Source: Lachnospiraceae bacterium 3-1
GTDB lineage: Bacteria; Bacillota; Clostridia; Lachnospirales; Lachnospiraceae
DNA length: 64,000 nt
Assembly (NCBI GenBank): GCA_000403255.2
Contig: KE159572.1
Coordinates: forward strand, 81,001 to 145,000
Direction: 5' to 3'
Numbering within the stretch: position 1 is the stretch's first letter; each line of letters starts with the position of its first letter. The translations under genes and the position numbers were made by a program. Under the pieces are notes generated by a model, which was not told where the DNA came from, searched no databases, and saw only the letters and a program-made list of their open reading frames with translations. This document shows, piece after piece, positions 54,840 to 62,133 of the stretch.

Positions 54840-54897
54840 TTGACAACATAGGACTAAAAAACCTATAATAGTACTAATTTTAATAGTGGAGTACTAT
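54840..54897 (+). promoter_or_regulatory. Strong promoter with overlapping inverted-repeat operator
   Basis: TTGACA (54840-54845), 18 bp, TATAAT (54864-54869). Overlapping the -10 end is ATAGTACT (54868-54875), which is inversely repeated as AGTACTAT (54890-54897). The repeat lies where a repressor would block transcription start. The operon encodes a YtrA-like GntR regulator, so autoregulation is a reasonable inference. Confidence 0.6.
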
Positions 54898-54945
54898 GCG
54901 AATTTAGAATAAATGAAATAGATGAACGAAAGAAAGGTGTGCGAT

Positions 54946-56973
54946 ATGAAAAGAATAAAACAAGCAGCAACTATATTATTATCGTTAATTTTAATTTTAG
55001 GACTGTTTCCGCCTGTAAATGTCCAGGCAAGTGGGAATGTGACAATTTCTGTATCTTCCTCTACGGTCAATGTTGGGGAGACTGTGACAGTAACTGCATG
55101 GGCTTCTGGTCCTAATGGGGAAGCAGCCATTGCAAAGCTGGGATTTAACTATGACAGCGGAAAGTTCTCCTTTGTAAGCTGTAGTGAATCAGAATATACA
55201 GGAGGCAGTGACGGCTATGTAGGCGTCACTGGTAATAATGTTTCAATTACCCTCAAGGCAACTGCATCGGGAGTTGCTTCTGTAACAGTTAGTGGTTCTG
55301 GCGGGGTAAATGTGAGTGATGGAACAGTGGAGTATGGGGAGCTCTCTGCTGGAGGAACGAAGCTGACCATCAACAATGGAAACGGAGGGACCACAGATAA
55401 CCAAGAAAATAATTCACAGGACGGTGAAGAGAATACCGATGAGGCAGGGAATGAGAATAAATCCGGGGATAACAGCCTTTCTTCCCTAAAGATATCCCCA
55501 GGTACCCTTTCTCCTGCTTTTCAGTATTCTGAGACAAATTATACAGCAACTGTAGCAGAGGATGTGACAAGTATTACAGTAGATGCGAAACCTTCCAATG
55601 CTAAGGCAGTGGTAGAATCAATTACTGGGCAGGATAATTTGCAGCCAGGGCAAAATACCATAAGTATTGTGGTCAAAGCAGAGAATGGATCTACTGTTAC
55701 GTATAAAATTGTGGTGACAAGAGGAGGGGAAGGAGCCCCTCAGGAGACGCCAGAAGAAAACCAGGGTGATGTTCCGAAAGATAACCCAGAAGGTATCACC
55801 CTCAATGGAAATCCTTTTAATTTAGCAGCTGTGATACCAGAAGACATTGCGCCGAAGGATTTTACAAAAATAACCATGGCATGCCAAGGACAGCAGGTGG
55901 AAGGCTTACAGTTTGATAAGGGCTCTCTGCTGCTGGTTTATCTTACAACACCAAGTACAGAAGTGAAGAATACGTTGGCGGTTTATGATGAGGCAGGGGG
56001 AGCATTTTATCCATTCCGAAAGGTGGAAATGGGTGAGAAGTATCTTATTTTGTTAAATCCACCTGCAGAGGCTGGTTTACCTGAAGAATATACCCAGCAG
56101 ACAATGGCGGTTGAGGGCTTTGATCAAGTTCCAGTATTTGTAAATAGCGCTGCAGTTTCACCGACAGAGGCAGGGGAAGCAGCGAACCCAGAAGGAACAG
56201 AAGCAGGAGAAGCAGCGAATCCAGAAGGAACAGAAGCAGGAGAAGCAGCGAACCCAGAAGGAACAAAAGCAGGGGAAACAGCGAGCCCGGAAGGAACAGG
56301 TTCCTTGCCAGAGCTTTCTTTGGTGTATGGAGCCAGCAGTACAGGAAATATTGGCTGGTATCAGTATGATTCCAAGGATGGATTTTTTCAGCGGTATATC
56401 CAGACAACGGTAGCAGAAGCGCCCCAGGAAACGGATGATATCGATGCTGATACAGCGCTTCGGGCATTGCAGAATTCATATAAAGATTTGGAAGTACAAC
56501 TACAGGAGAAAAAAAGCAACTCTAGAAAAACAACTGCGGTTATGGTATTTGTAATTGCAGTATTGATTGTAGTAATTATAAATTTGATTTTAAAGGGAAG
56601 ACTGAAAGAGAATGATGATGATTTTGTGGATGCTCCCAAGCCTAAAAAAAGTAAGCGTGTGAGCAAGGAGACAGGATATCAGACAGAAAAAGCATCGGAG
56701 GAAGACAAGAAGAAACGAAGTCGAAAACAGGTGCAAAGCGAGGAAGAAGAACCCAGAAAGAGGATTCGCCGGCATATTCAGGAAACAGATGAGTGGGAAG
56801 AGAAGCCGAAGGTCTCAAAGAAGCTGAATCAGGAAACAAGGACGATGGTAAAACCAGAGCTATCTCCAAAGCAGGAGCTATCTCCAAAGCAGGAGACGCC
56901 TGCAGCGCCAAAGATTTCAGAAAAGCCAGAGCAGGAAGATGATTTTGAAGTGATTGATCTGGAGGATTTATAA
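54946..56973 (+). CDS. Membrane-anchored cohesin-like/cadherin-like surface protein
   Basis: About 675 residues. Signal peptide (QAATILLSLILILGLFPPV) with cleavage after VQA; a cohesin-like beta domain (about 30-140, TISVSSSTVNVGETVTVTA); an acidic linker; a cadherin-like beta-sandwich (about 180-265, SLSSLKISPGTLSPAFQYS and KIVVTRGG); a further domain; four 11-residue TEAGEAANPEG-type repeats; another folded segment; a membrane helix near 525-545 (VMVFVIAVLIVVIINLILKG); and a cytoplasmic tail rich in Lys, Arg and Glu. Surface domains thus connect to a long charged tail inside the cell. It shares an operon with the GntR regulator and ClpC. Binding partner unknown. Confidence 0.8.
   Translation: MKRIKQAATILLSLILILGLFPPVNVQASGNVTISVSSSTVNVGETVTVTAWASGPNGEAAIAKLGFNYDSGKFSFVSCSESEYTGGSDGYVGVTGNNVSITLKATASGVASVTVSGSGGVNVSDGTVEYGELSAGGTKLTINNGNGGTTDNQENNSQDGEENTDEAGNENKSGDNSLSSLKISPGTLSPAFQYSETNYTATVAEDVTSITVDAKPSNAKAVVESITGQDNLQPGQNTISIVVKAENGSTVTYKIVVTRGGEGAPQETPEENQGDVPKDNPEGITLNGNPFNLAAVIPEDIAPKDFTKITMACQGQQVEGLQFDKGSLLLVYLTTPSTEVKNTLAVYDEAGGAFYPFRKVEMGEKYLILLNPPAEAGLPEEYTQQTMAVEGFDQVPVFVNSAAVSPTEAGEAANPEGTEAGEAANPEGTEAGEAANPEGTKAGETASPEGTGSLPELSLVYGASSTGNIGWYQYDSKDGFFQRYIQTTVAEAPQETDDIDADTALRALQNSYKDLEVQLQEKKSNSRKTTAVMVFVIAVLIVVIINLILKGRLKENDDDFVDAPKPKKSKRVSKETGYQTEKASEEDKKKRSRKQVQSEEEEPRKRIRRHIQETDEWEEKPKVSKKLNQETRTMVKPELSPKQELSPKQETPAAPKISEKPEQEDDFEVIDLEDL
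56164..56295 (+). repeat. Four tandem 33-bp coding repeats
   Basis: Units at 56164-56196, 56197-56229, 56230-56262 and 56263-56295 each encode an 11-residue TEAGEAANPEG-like unit; the last is diverged (TKAGETASPEG). Because the period is a multiple of three, changes in copy number keep the frame, so spacer length may vary between strains. Confidence 0.9.
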
Positions 56974-56987
56974 AAGGCAGGGAAAAT

Positions 56988-57356
56988 ATGTATATTGAAA
57001 TTGATTTTGAAAGTGATGAAGCTATTTATATGCAGCTTCGCAATCAGATTGTACTGGGGATAGCCACAAACCAGTATCAGGAAGGAGAGTCCCTTCCTTC
57101 AGTCCGGCAGCTTGCAGAAAGTATCGGCATTAACATGCATACAGTAAATAAAGCATATCATGTTTTACGGCAGGAAGGATTTATCCGGTTAGATCGCAGG
57201 AACGGAGCTGTTATTTTTCTGAAAGAGGGTAAAAGCCAGGCGATGGTGGAAATGAGAGAAGCTTTTCAGGTGATTTTGGCGAAAGCATTCTGTAAAAATA
57301 TTTCCAGAGCAGAGATACATCAGTTAATTGATGAAATATTTGATGAATATAAATAG
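56988..57356 (+). CDS. GntR-family regulator, YtrA subfamily
   Basis: A 122-residue DNA-binding protein. The winged helix (about 10-78) has YMQLRNQIVLGIATNQYQEG, LPSVRQLAESIGINMHTVNKA and VLRQEGFIRLDRRNG. The short C-terminal region (about 45 residues) of two helices marks the YtrA type, which usually has no large effector domain. It lies 14 bp after the surface-protein gene and 15 bp before clpC. The inverted repeat over the operon promoter is its probable site. It may take the place of CtsR, which is not present near this clpC. Confidence 0.88.
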   Translation: MYIEIDFESDEAIYMQLRNQIVLGIATNQYQEGESLPSVRQLAESIGINMHTVNKAYHVLRQEGFIRLDRRNGAVIFLKEGKSQAMVEMREAFQVILAKAFCKNISRAEIHQLIDEIFDEYK

Positions 57357-57371
57357 TGACAGGAGGAGCCA

Positions 57372-59828
57372 ATGCATAAACAATATACACCACAGGCGGG
57401 AAAAGTTCTGGAGCTGGCGGCAAAGCTGTCGAAAAAGCTTCAGCATAATTATGTGGGTACAGAACATATTCTAGCGGGATTATTGCAGGAAGGAACAGGG
57501 GTGGCAGCCGAGGTTCTTAATGAAAACCATTTGGAGGAAAAACGGCTGCTAGAGTTGATTGAGGAATTGATTTCTCCAGGGGAAAGAACGATTGTACTGG
57601 ATGCAGATGGGTATTCCCCTAGAACTCAGAAAATGCTGGAAACAGCGGAAAAAGAAGCGGAGCATTTCAGCAGTGAGGAGATTGGTACCGAACATCTTCT
57701 CCTTGCTCTAATGAAAGAAAATGAATCTGCAGCAGTGCGTCTTTTGAATACCTTAAGTATTAATTTACAAAAGTTGTACATTGATTTGCTGGTAGCTATG
57801 GGGGAGGAAGGCAGCTTTTCCAGAGAAGAGATGAAATCTGCCAAAGGAAGAAAAAGGAATTTAGAGGCAACTCCGGTATTAGACCAGTATTCCAGAGATT
57901 TAACAAAATTGGCATTGGAGGGAAAAATGGACCCTGTGATTGGCAGGGAAGAAGAAATTCGTCGGGTGATTCAGATTTTAAGCAGGCGTGGGAAAAATAA
58001 TCCATGTCTCATTGGAGAGCCAGGAGTAGGAAAGACTGCCATTGCAGAGGGACTTGCCCAACAGATTTCCCTTGGATTAGTGCCAGAGTCTGTAGCTGGG
58101 AAAAGAGTAATTACCCTGGATCTTTCCAGTATGATTGCAGGGTCGAAATATCGAGGAGAATTTGAAGAGCGCATCAAAAAAGTTATTCGGGAGGTAATTG
58201 GCGCCGGGAATATTCTTTTATTTATGGATGAACTTCATACCATTATTGGTGCAGGCGGTGCGGAGGGAGCTATGGATGCTTCTAATATTTTAAAGCCGTA
58301 TCTTGCTAGGGGCGAGTTTCAGATGATTGGAGCTACTACGGTAGAAGAATACCGAAAATATATCGAAAGGGATGCTGCCTTAGAGCGTCGGTTCCAACCA
58401 GTTATGGTGGAAGAGCCCACAGTAGATCAGACTGTGGAAATTTTAAAAGGCTTGCGCAGATTCTATGAAAAACATCATCAAGTGGCAATTACCGATGAAG
58501 GTTTAGAGGCGGCAGCAAAATTGTCTGACCGTTATATTTCTGAACGTTTTTTGCCAGATAAGGCAATTGATTTGATGGATGAGGCGGCAGCAAAGGTGCG
58601 TTTGGAAGGTGTGAAAACCTCCACAAATCTTCAGGATATCCAGATAGAAATCCATCGAATTGCTGAGGAGATGGAAGAGGCGATTCAAAAAATGCAAATT
58701 AAAGAAGCTTCACAACTGCGTAAAGAAAAAGAGGCTTTGCAGGCAGAGTATGATAAACTTCAGAAAAAGGCAAAGAAATCTTTGAAACGTAAAAAGGCAG
58801 AGGTGGGAGAGAACGAAATTGCAGAGGTGGTGTCCCAGTGGACAAAGATTCCTGTAAAAAAACTTGCAGAAGAAGAATCTGTTAAGTTGCGAAAGCTGGA
58901 ATCTGTGCTGCATAAGCGGGTCATTGGACAGGAAGAAGCTGTTTTGGCAGTTGCAAAGGCAGTCCGGCGGGGGAGAGTGGGATTGAAGGACCCTCATCGT
59001 CCCATTGGTTCTTTTTTGTTTTTAGGGCCTACAGGAGTAGGAAAAACAGAGATTTCCAAGGCATTGGCAGAAGCTATATTCGGAAGTGAGGAATCCATAA
59101 TCCGGGTGGATATGTCTGAATATATGGAAAAACACAGTGTGTCCAAAATGATTGGCTCACCTCCTGGATATGTTGGTTATGATGAGGGCGGCCAGTTAAG
59201 TGAAAAAGTAAGACGAAATCCTTACTCTGTCATTTTATTTGATGAGATTGAGAAGGCGCATCCAGATGTGTTTAATATTTTATTACAGGTGTTGGATGAC
59301 GGACATATTACAGATGCTCAGGGTAGAAAAATAGATTTTAAAAATACGATTATTATTATGACCTCCAATGCAGGAGCCCAGTCTATTATTGAGCCGAAAG
59401 CATTGGGCTTTGCTTCGGTGGAGGATGCCAAGCATAATTATGAACGGATGAAGGATAATGTCATGGAAGAGGTAAAACGCATTTTCAAACCGGAATTTTT
59501 GAATCGTATTGATGAGACCATTGTGTTCCATGCATTGACCAAGGAAGATATGAAAAAGATTGTAACACTGATGTCAAAAACACTGGTGGAACGCTGCAAA
59601 AACCAGATGGGAATTACCCTTCATATTACAGGAAATGTAAAAGGCTATATTGTAGATACTGCATATGATCCCAAATATGGTGCACGTCCTTTGCGTAGAA
59701 TGATTCAGAATAAGATTGAAGATGGATTGGCAGAGGAAATTCTTGCTGGTAAGATAAAAGCTGGAAATGCAGTAGAAGTGGTGATGCAGAAAAAAGAAAT
59801 TGCTTTTGTTTTGAAAAAGGAAAAATAA
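57372..59828 (+). CDS. clpC: ATP-dependent Clp protease ATPase ClpC
   Basis: An 818-residue AAA+ unfoldase that feeds proteins to ClpP. Two N-terminal Clp repeats (YTPQAGKVLELAAKLSKK; GYSPRTQKMLETAEKEAEHF), first AAA domain with GEPGVGKTAIAEGLA and DELHTIIGAGGA, a middle coiled coil (about 425-470), and second AAA domain with GPTGVGKTEISKALAEA and LFDEIEKAHPDVFNILLQVL. Length and coiled coil fit ClpC, not ClpA or ClpB. The usual ctsR-mcsA-mcsB genes are absent from this locus. A poor promoter-like site exists after the gene for the next unit. Confidence 0.95.
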   Translation: MHKQYTPQAGKVLELAAKLSKKLQHNYVGTEHILAGLLQEGTGVAAEVLNENHLEEKRLLELIEELISPGERTIVLDADGYSPRTQKMLETAEKEAEHFSSEEIGTEHLLLALMKENESAAVRLLNTLSINLQKLYIDLLVAMGEEGSFSREEMKSAKGRKRNLEATPVLDQYSRDLTKLALEGKMDPVIGREEEIRRVIQILSRRGKNNPCLIGEPGVGKTAIAEGLAQQISLGLVPESVAGKRVITLDLSSMIAGSKYRGEFEERIKKVIREVIGAGNILLFMDELHTIIGAGGAEGAMDASNILKPYLARGEFQMIGATTVEEYRKYIERDAALERRFQPVMVEEPTVDQTVEILKGLRRFYEKHHQVAITDEGLEAAAKLSDRYISERFLPDKAIDLMDEAAAKVRLEGVKTSTNLQDIQIEIHRIAEEMEEAIQKMQIKEASQLRKEKEALQAEYDKLQKKAKKSLKRKKAEVGENEIAEVVSQWTKIPVKKLAEEESVKLRKLESVLHKRVIGQEEAVLAVAKAVRRGRVGLKDPHRPIGSFLFLGPTGVGKTEISKALAEAIFGSEESIIRVDMSEYMEKHSVSKMIGSPPGYVGYDEGGQLSEKVRRNPYSVILFDEIEKAHPDVFNILLQVLDDGHITDAQGRKIDFKNTIIIMTSNAGAQSIIEPKALGFASVEDAKHNYERMKDNVMEEVKRIFKPEFLNRIDETIVFHALTKEDMKKIVTLMSKTLVERCKNQMGITLHITGNVKGYIVDTAYDPKYGARPLRRMIQNKIEDGLAEEILAGKIKAGNAVEVVMQKKEIAFVLKKEK

Positions 59829-60006
59829 AGAGAAATATTGCTGGTAAAACCACAGGATTTATTATATAATTATAGAGAACAGAAATAGCAGAGGACTCTG
59901 CTTGATGCTGCAGGACATAGGATTCCGTGAATAGCAGAGAATTCATTTGGTGAAGATGAGGCATTCTCAAAGCAACGGGATAAAATTTCAACAGGAGGAT
60001 AAGAAA

Positions 60007-60420
60007 ATGGCTGTAGTAGAAGAATTGATCCGGATAGAGAATAATGAGACCTTAAGTTTTGGTAATTATAAGTTGTCTGCTAAGTCCAAATTAGATAATT
60101 TTGAATTTGGCGGAGATTTATATAAGGTGAAGACCTTTCAGGAGATTACGAAACTGGAACGGAACGGGATGTTTGTGTATGAATCTGTGCCTGGGACAAC
60201 CGTAAAGCAGCTTCATGTGGCAGACAGTGGCATTGAATTCAGTGTAGAAGGGCCTGAGGATGCGCAGATTACCCTGGAGTTGGAGGAACAGGCGGAATAT
60301 CATGTATCAGTTGGCGGAGTAAGTGTTGGAAATATGAAGACAAATCTAGGAGGAAAGTTAAGTCTCAGCGTGGAATTGAGCGAAGATGCTCCAGTAGCTG
60401 TCCAGATTGAGAAGGCCTGA
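60007..60420 (+). CDS. Conserved-looking small beta-rich protein, 137 aa
   Basis: Begins AVVEELIRIENNETLSFGNY and alternates short strands throughout (KSKLDNFEFGGDLYKVKTFQ; FSVEGPEDAQITLELEEQ; MKTNLGGKLSLSVEL), ending VAVQIEKA. Acidic and soluble, no signal peptide. I do not recognise a named family, but the strong AGGAGG 10 nt before the ATG and clean coding texture support a real gene. It sits between clpC and radA as a separate unit ended by a hairpin. Confidence 0.7.
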   Translation: MAVVEELIRIENNETLSFGNYKLSAKSKLDNFEFGGDLYKVKTFQEITKLERNGMFVYESVPGTTVKQLHVADSGIEFSVEGPEDAQITLELEEQAEYHVSVGGVSVGNMKTNLGGKLSLSVELSEDAPVAVQIEKA

Positions 60421-60470
60421 GGAATAGGAATACATGTCTTTGATTGTGTAAAAGTGGTTATAAGAGAGTA

Positions 60471-60501
60471 AGGGTATCCCGTGAACAGTTAGGGATACCC
60501 T
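60471..60501 (+). terminator. Hairpin terminator before radA
   Basis: AGGGTATCCC (60471-60480) pairs perfectly with GGGATACCCT (60492-60501). The tail is only moderately T-rich (GTATTTATT) and is shared with palindromic repeat copy 5. Confidence 0.65.
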
Positions 60502-60504
60502 GTA

Positions 60505-60566
60505 TTTATTCTATAGGAAAGGACTTGTCACGCTATTGCGTGAAAGTATCTTTCCTATAGAATAAA
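60505..60566. repeat. Dispersed palindromic repeat, copy 5
   Basis: Arms TTTATTCTATAGGAAAG (60505-60521) and CTTTCCTATAGAATAAA (60550-60566) pair perfectly; inner hairpin TCACGC-TATT-GCGTGA. Followed by AATAATATGCGCA as in copy 6. Confidence 0.88.
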
Positions 60567-60631
60567 AAATAATATGCGCATATCCAACAAAGGGAGAGTG
60601 CATATGTGGTTTTGTTGAGAAAGGTGTGGCA

Positions 60632-62002
60632 ATGGCAAAAGGGAAAAAGGTTACGGTGTATTTCTGCCAGTCCTGTGGGTATGAGTCTTCCAAATGGATG
60701 GGACAATGCCCAGGGTGCAGAGAATGGAACACATTTGTAGAAGAAGCTGTGGAAAAAAAGACAGCAGGTAAAATAAAAGCATCTCCTGATGGAAATCAGG
60801 AGTGGAAAACCTCCAAGATATCAGAAATCGATATGCAGTCCCAGGAGCGGATGAGTACAGGATTTGGAGAATTGGATCGCGTATTAGGTGGCGGAATTGT
60901 TCCAGGCTCCTTGGTGTTAGTGGGAGGAGATCCAGGAATTGGAAAGTCTACGTTATTATTACAGGTTTGCAGAAATTTGGCAGAGTGTATGGAAGTACTT
61001 TACATTTCAGGAGAAGAGTCTTTGCAGCAGATTAAAATGCGAGCCCAGAGGATTGGTCATTTTTCAGACAATCTTCAGTTGTTTTGTGAAACAAGTATGG
61101 AGCGGATCGAACAGGTGGTAGAAAGGCAGAAGCCTCAGGTTGTAATCATAGATTCGATTCAGACAGTATATAGTGAAGAAGTCAATTCCGCACCTGGGAG
61201 TGTATCTCAGGTTAAGGAAACTACGGGACGTTTATTACAGATTGCCAAAGGAATGGGGATTACGATCTTTATTGTAGGCCATGTGACAAAGGAAGGAGTC
61301 GTGGCAGGTCCCAGAGTGCTGGAACATATGGTAGATACAGTGCTTTATTTTGAGGGAGATCGCCATGCGTCTTATCGCGTACTCCGAGGGGTGAAGAACC
61401 GTTTTGGTTCCACAAATGAAATTGGAGTTTTCGAGATGCGGGAGGAAGGACTGACTGAAGTGAAAAATCCTTCGGAGTTTATGTTGAATGGTAAGCCTGA
61501 AGGGGCTTCTGGTTCTGTAGTCGCCTGTACCATGGAAGGAACGAGACCTATCTTGGCAGAAATACAGGCATTGGTTTGTCACAGTAATTTTGGTATACCA
61601 AGAAGAACTGCTGTAGGTACTGACTTGAATCGTGTCAATCTTTTGATGGCAGTGCTGGAAAAACGTGCAGGGATGACCTTATCTGCCTGTGATGCTTATG
61701 TGAATATTGCAGGAGGAATTCGTATGAATGAGCCAGCAATTGATTTGGGGATTGTTATGGCTCTTGCATCCAGTTTTCGCGACAAAGCCATCAATGAGCA
61801 GTTGATTTGTTTTGGAGAAGTAGGATTAAGCGGAGAGGTTCGGGCAGTCAGCATGGCGCAACAGAGAGTAACAGAGGCTAAAAAATTAGGATTTGGGGTA
61901 TGTATGCTGCCGAAAGTATCTGTTGTCGGTTTGACAGATACCAAAGGAATAGAGATAATTGGAGTAGGAACCATAAGGGAAGCTATTGGACAGATTCGAT
62001 AG
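60632..62002 (+). CDS. radA: DNA repair protein RadA (Sms)
   Basis: A 456-residue RecA-like helicase that helps branch migration during recombination. N-terminal C4 zinc finger FCQSCGYESSKWMGQCPGC, Walker A GGDPGIGKSTLLLQ (about residues 101-114), the RadA-specific KNRFGSTNEIGVF, and a C-terminal Lon-like domain (IAGGIRMNEPAIDLGIVMAL). I chose ATG 60632, 8 nt after AAAGG; a GTG two codons earlier is possible. Its place near clpC is common in Firmicutes. Confidence 0.96.
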   Translation: MAKGKKVTVYFCQSCGYESSKWMGQCPGCREWNTFVEEAVEKKTAGKIKASPDGNQEWKTSKISEIDMQSQERMSTGFGELDRVLGGGIVPGSLVLVGGDPGIGKSTLLLQVCRNLAECMEVLYISGEESLQQIKMRAQRIGHFSDNLQLFCETSMERIEQVVERQKPQVVIIDSIQTVYSEEVNSAPGSVSQVKETTGRLLQIAKGMGITIFIVGHVTKEGVVAGPRVLEHMVDTVLYFEGDRHASYRVLRGVKNRFGSTNEIGVFEMREEGLTEVKNPSEFMLNGKPEGASGSVVACTMEGTRPILAEIQALVCHSNFGIPRRTAVGTDLNRVNLLMAVLEKRAGMTLSACDAYVNIAGGIRMNEPAIDLGIVMALASSFRDKAINEQLICFGEVGLSGEVRAVSMAQQRVTEAKKLGFGVCMLPKVSVVGLTDTKGIEIIGVGTIREAIGQIR

Positions 62003-62010
62003 TGGCAGTA

Positions 62011-62077
62011 TTTTTTATTCTGTCGAAAAGACCTTGTCTTGCGAAAGCAAGAAAGTGTCTTTCGATAGAATAAAAAA
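62011..62077. repeat. Dispersed palindromic repeat, copy 6 (covariant)
   Basis: Arms TTTTTTATTCTGTCGAAAAG (62011-62030) and CTTTCGATAGAATAAAAAA (62059-62077), with inner hairpin TCTTGC-GAAA-GCAAGA. Compared with copy 1, both sides of outer and inner stems have changed together, so pairing is kept. The inner loop is a GNRA tetraloop. Followed by AATAATATGCGCA. Confidence 0.88.
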
Positions 62078-62133
62078 ATAATATGCGCACCCCTGCGAAT
62101 GAAATCAGAATGGGAATGGTTCTCAGGCTGCTG

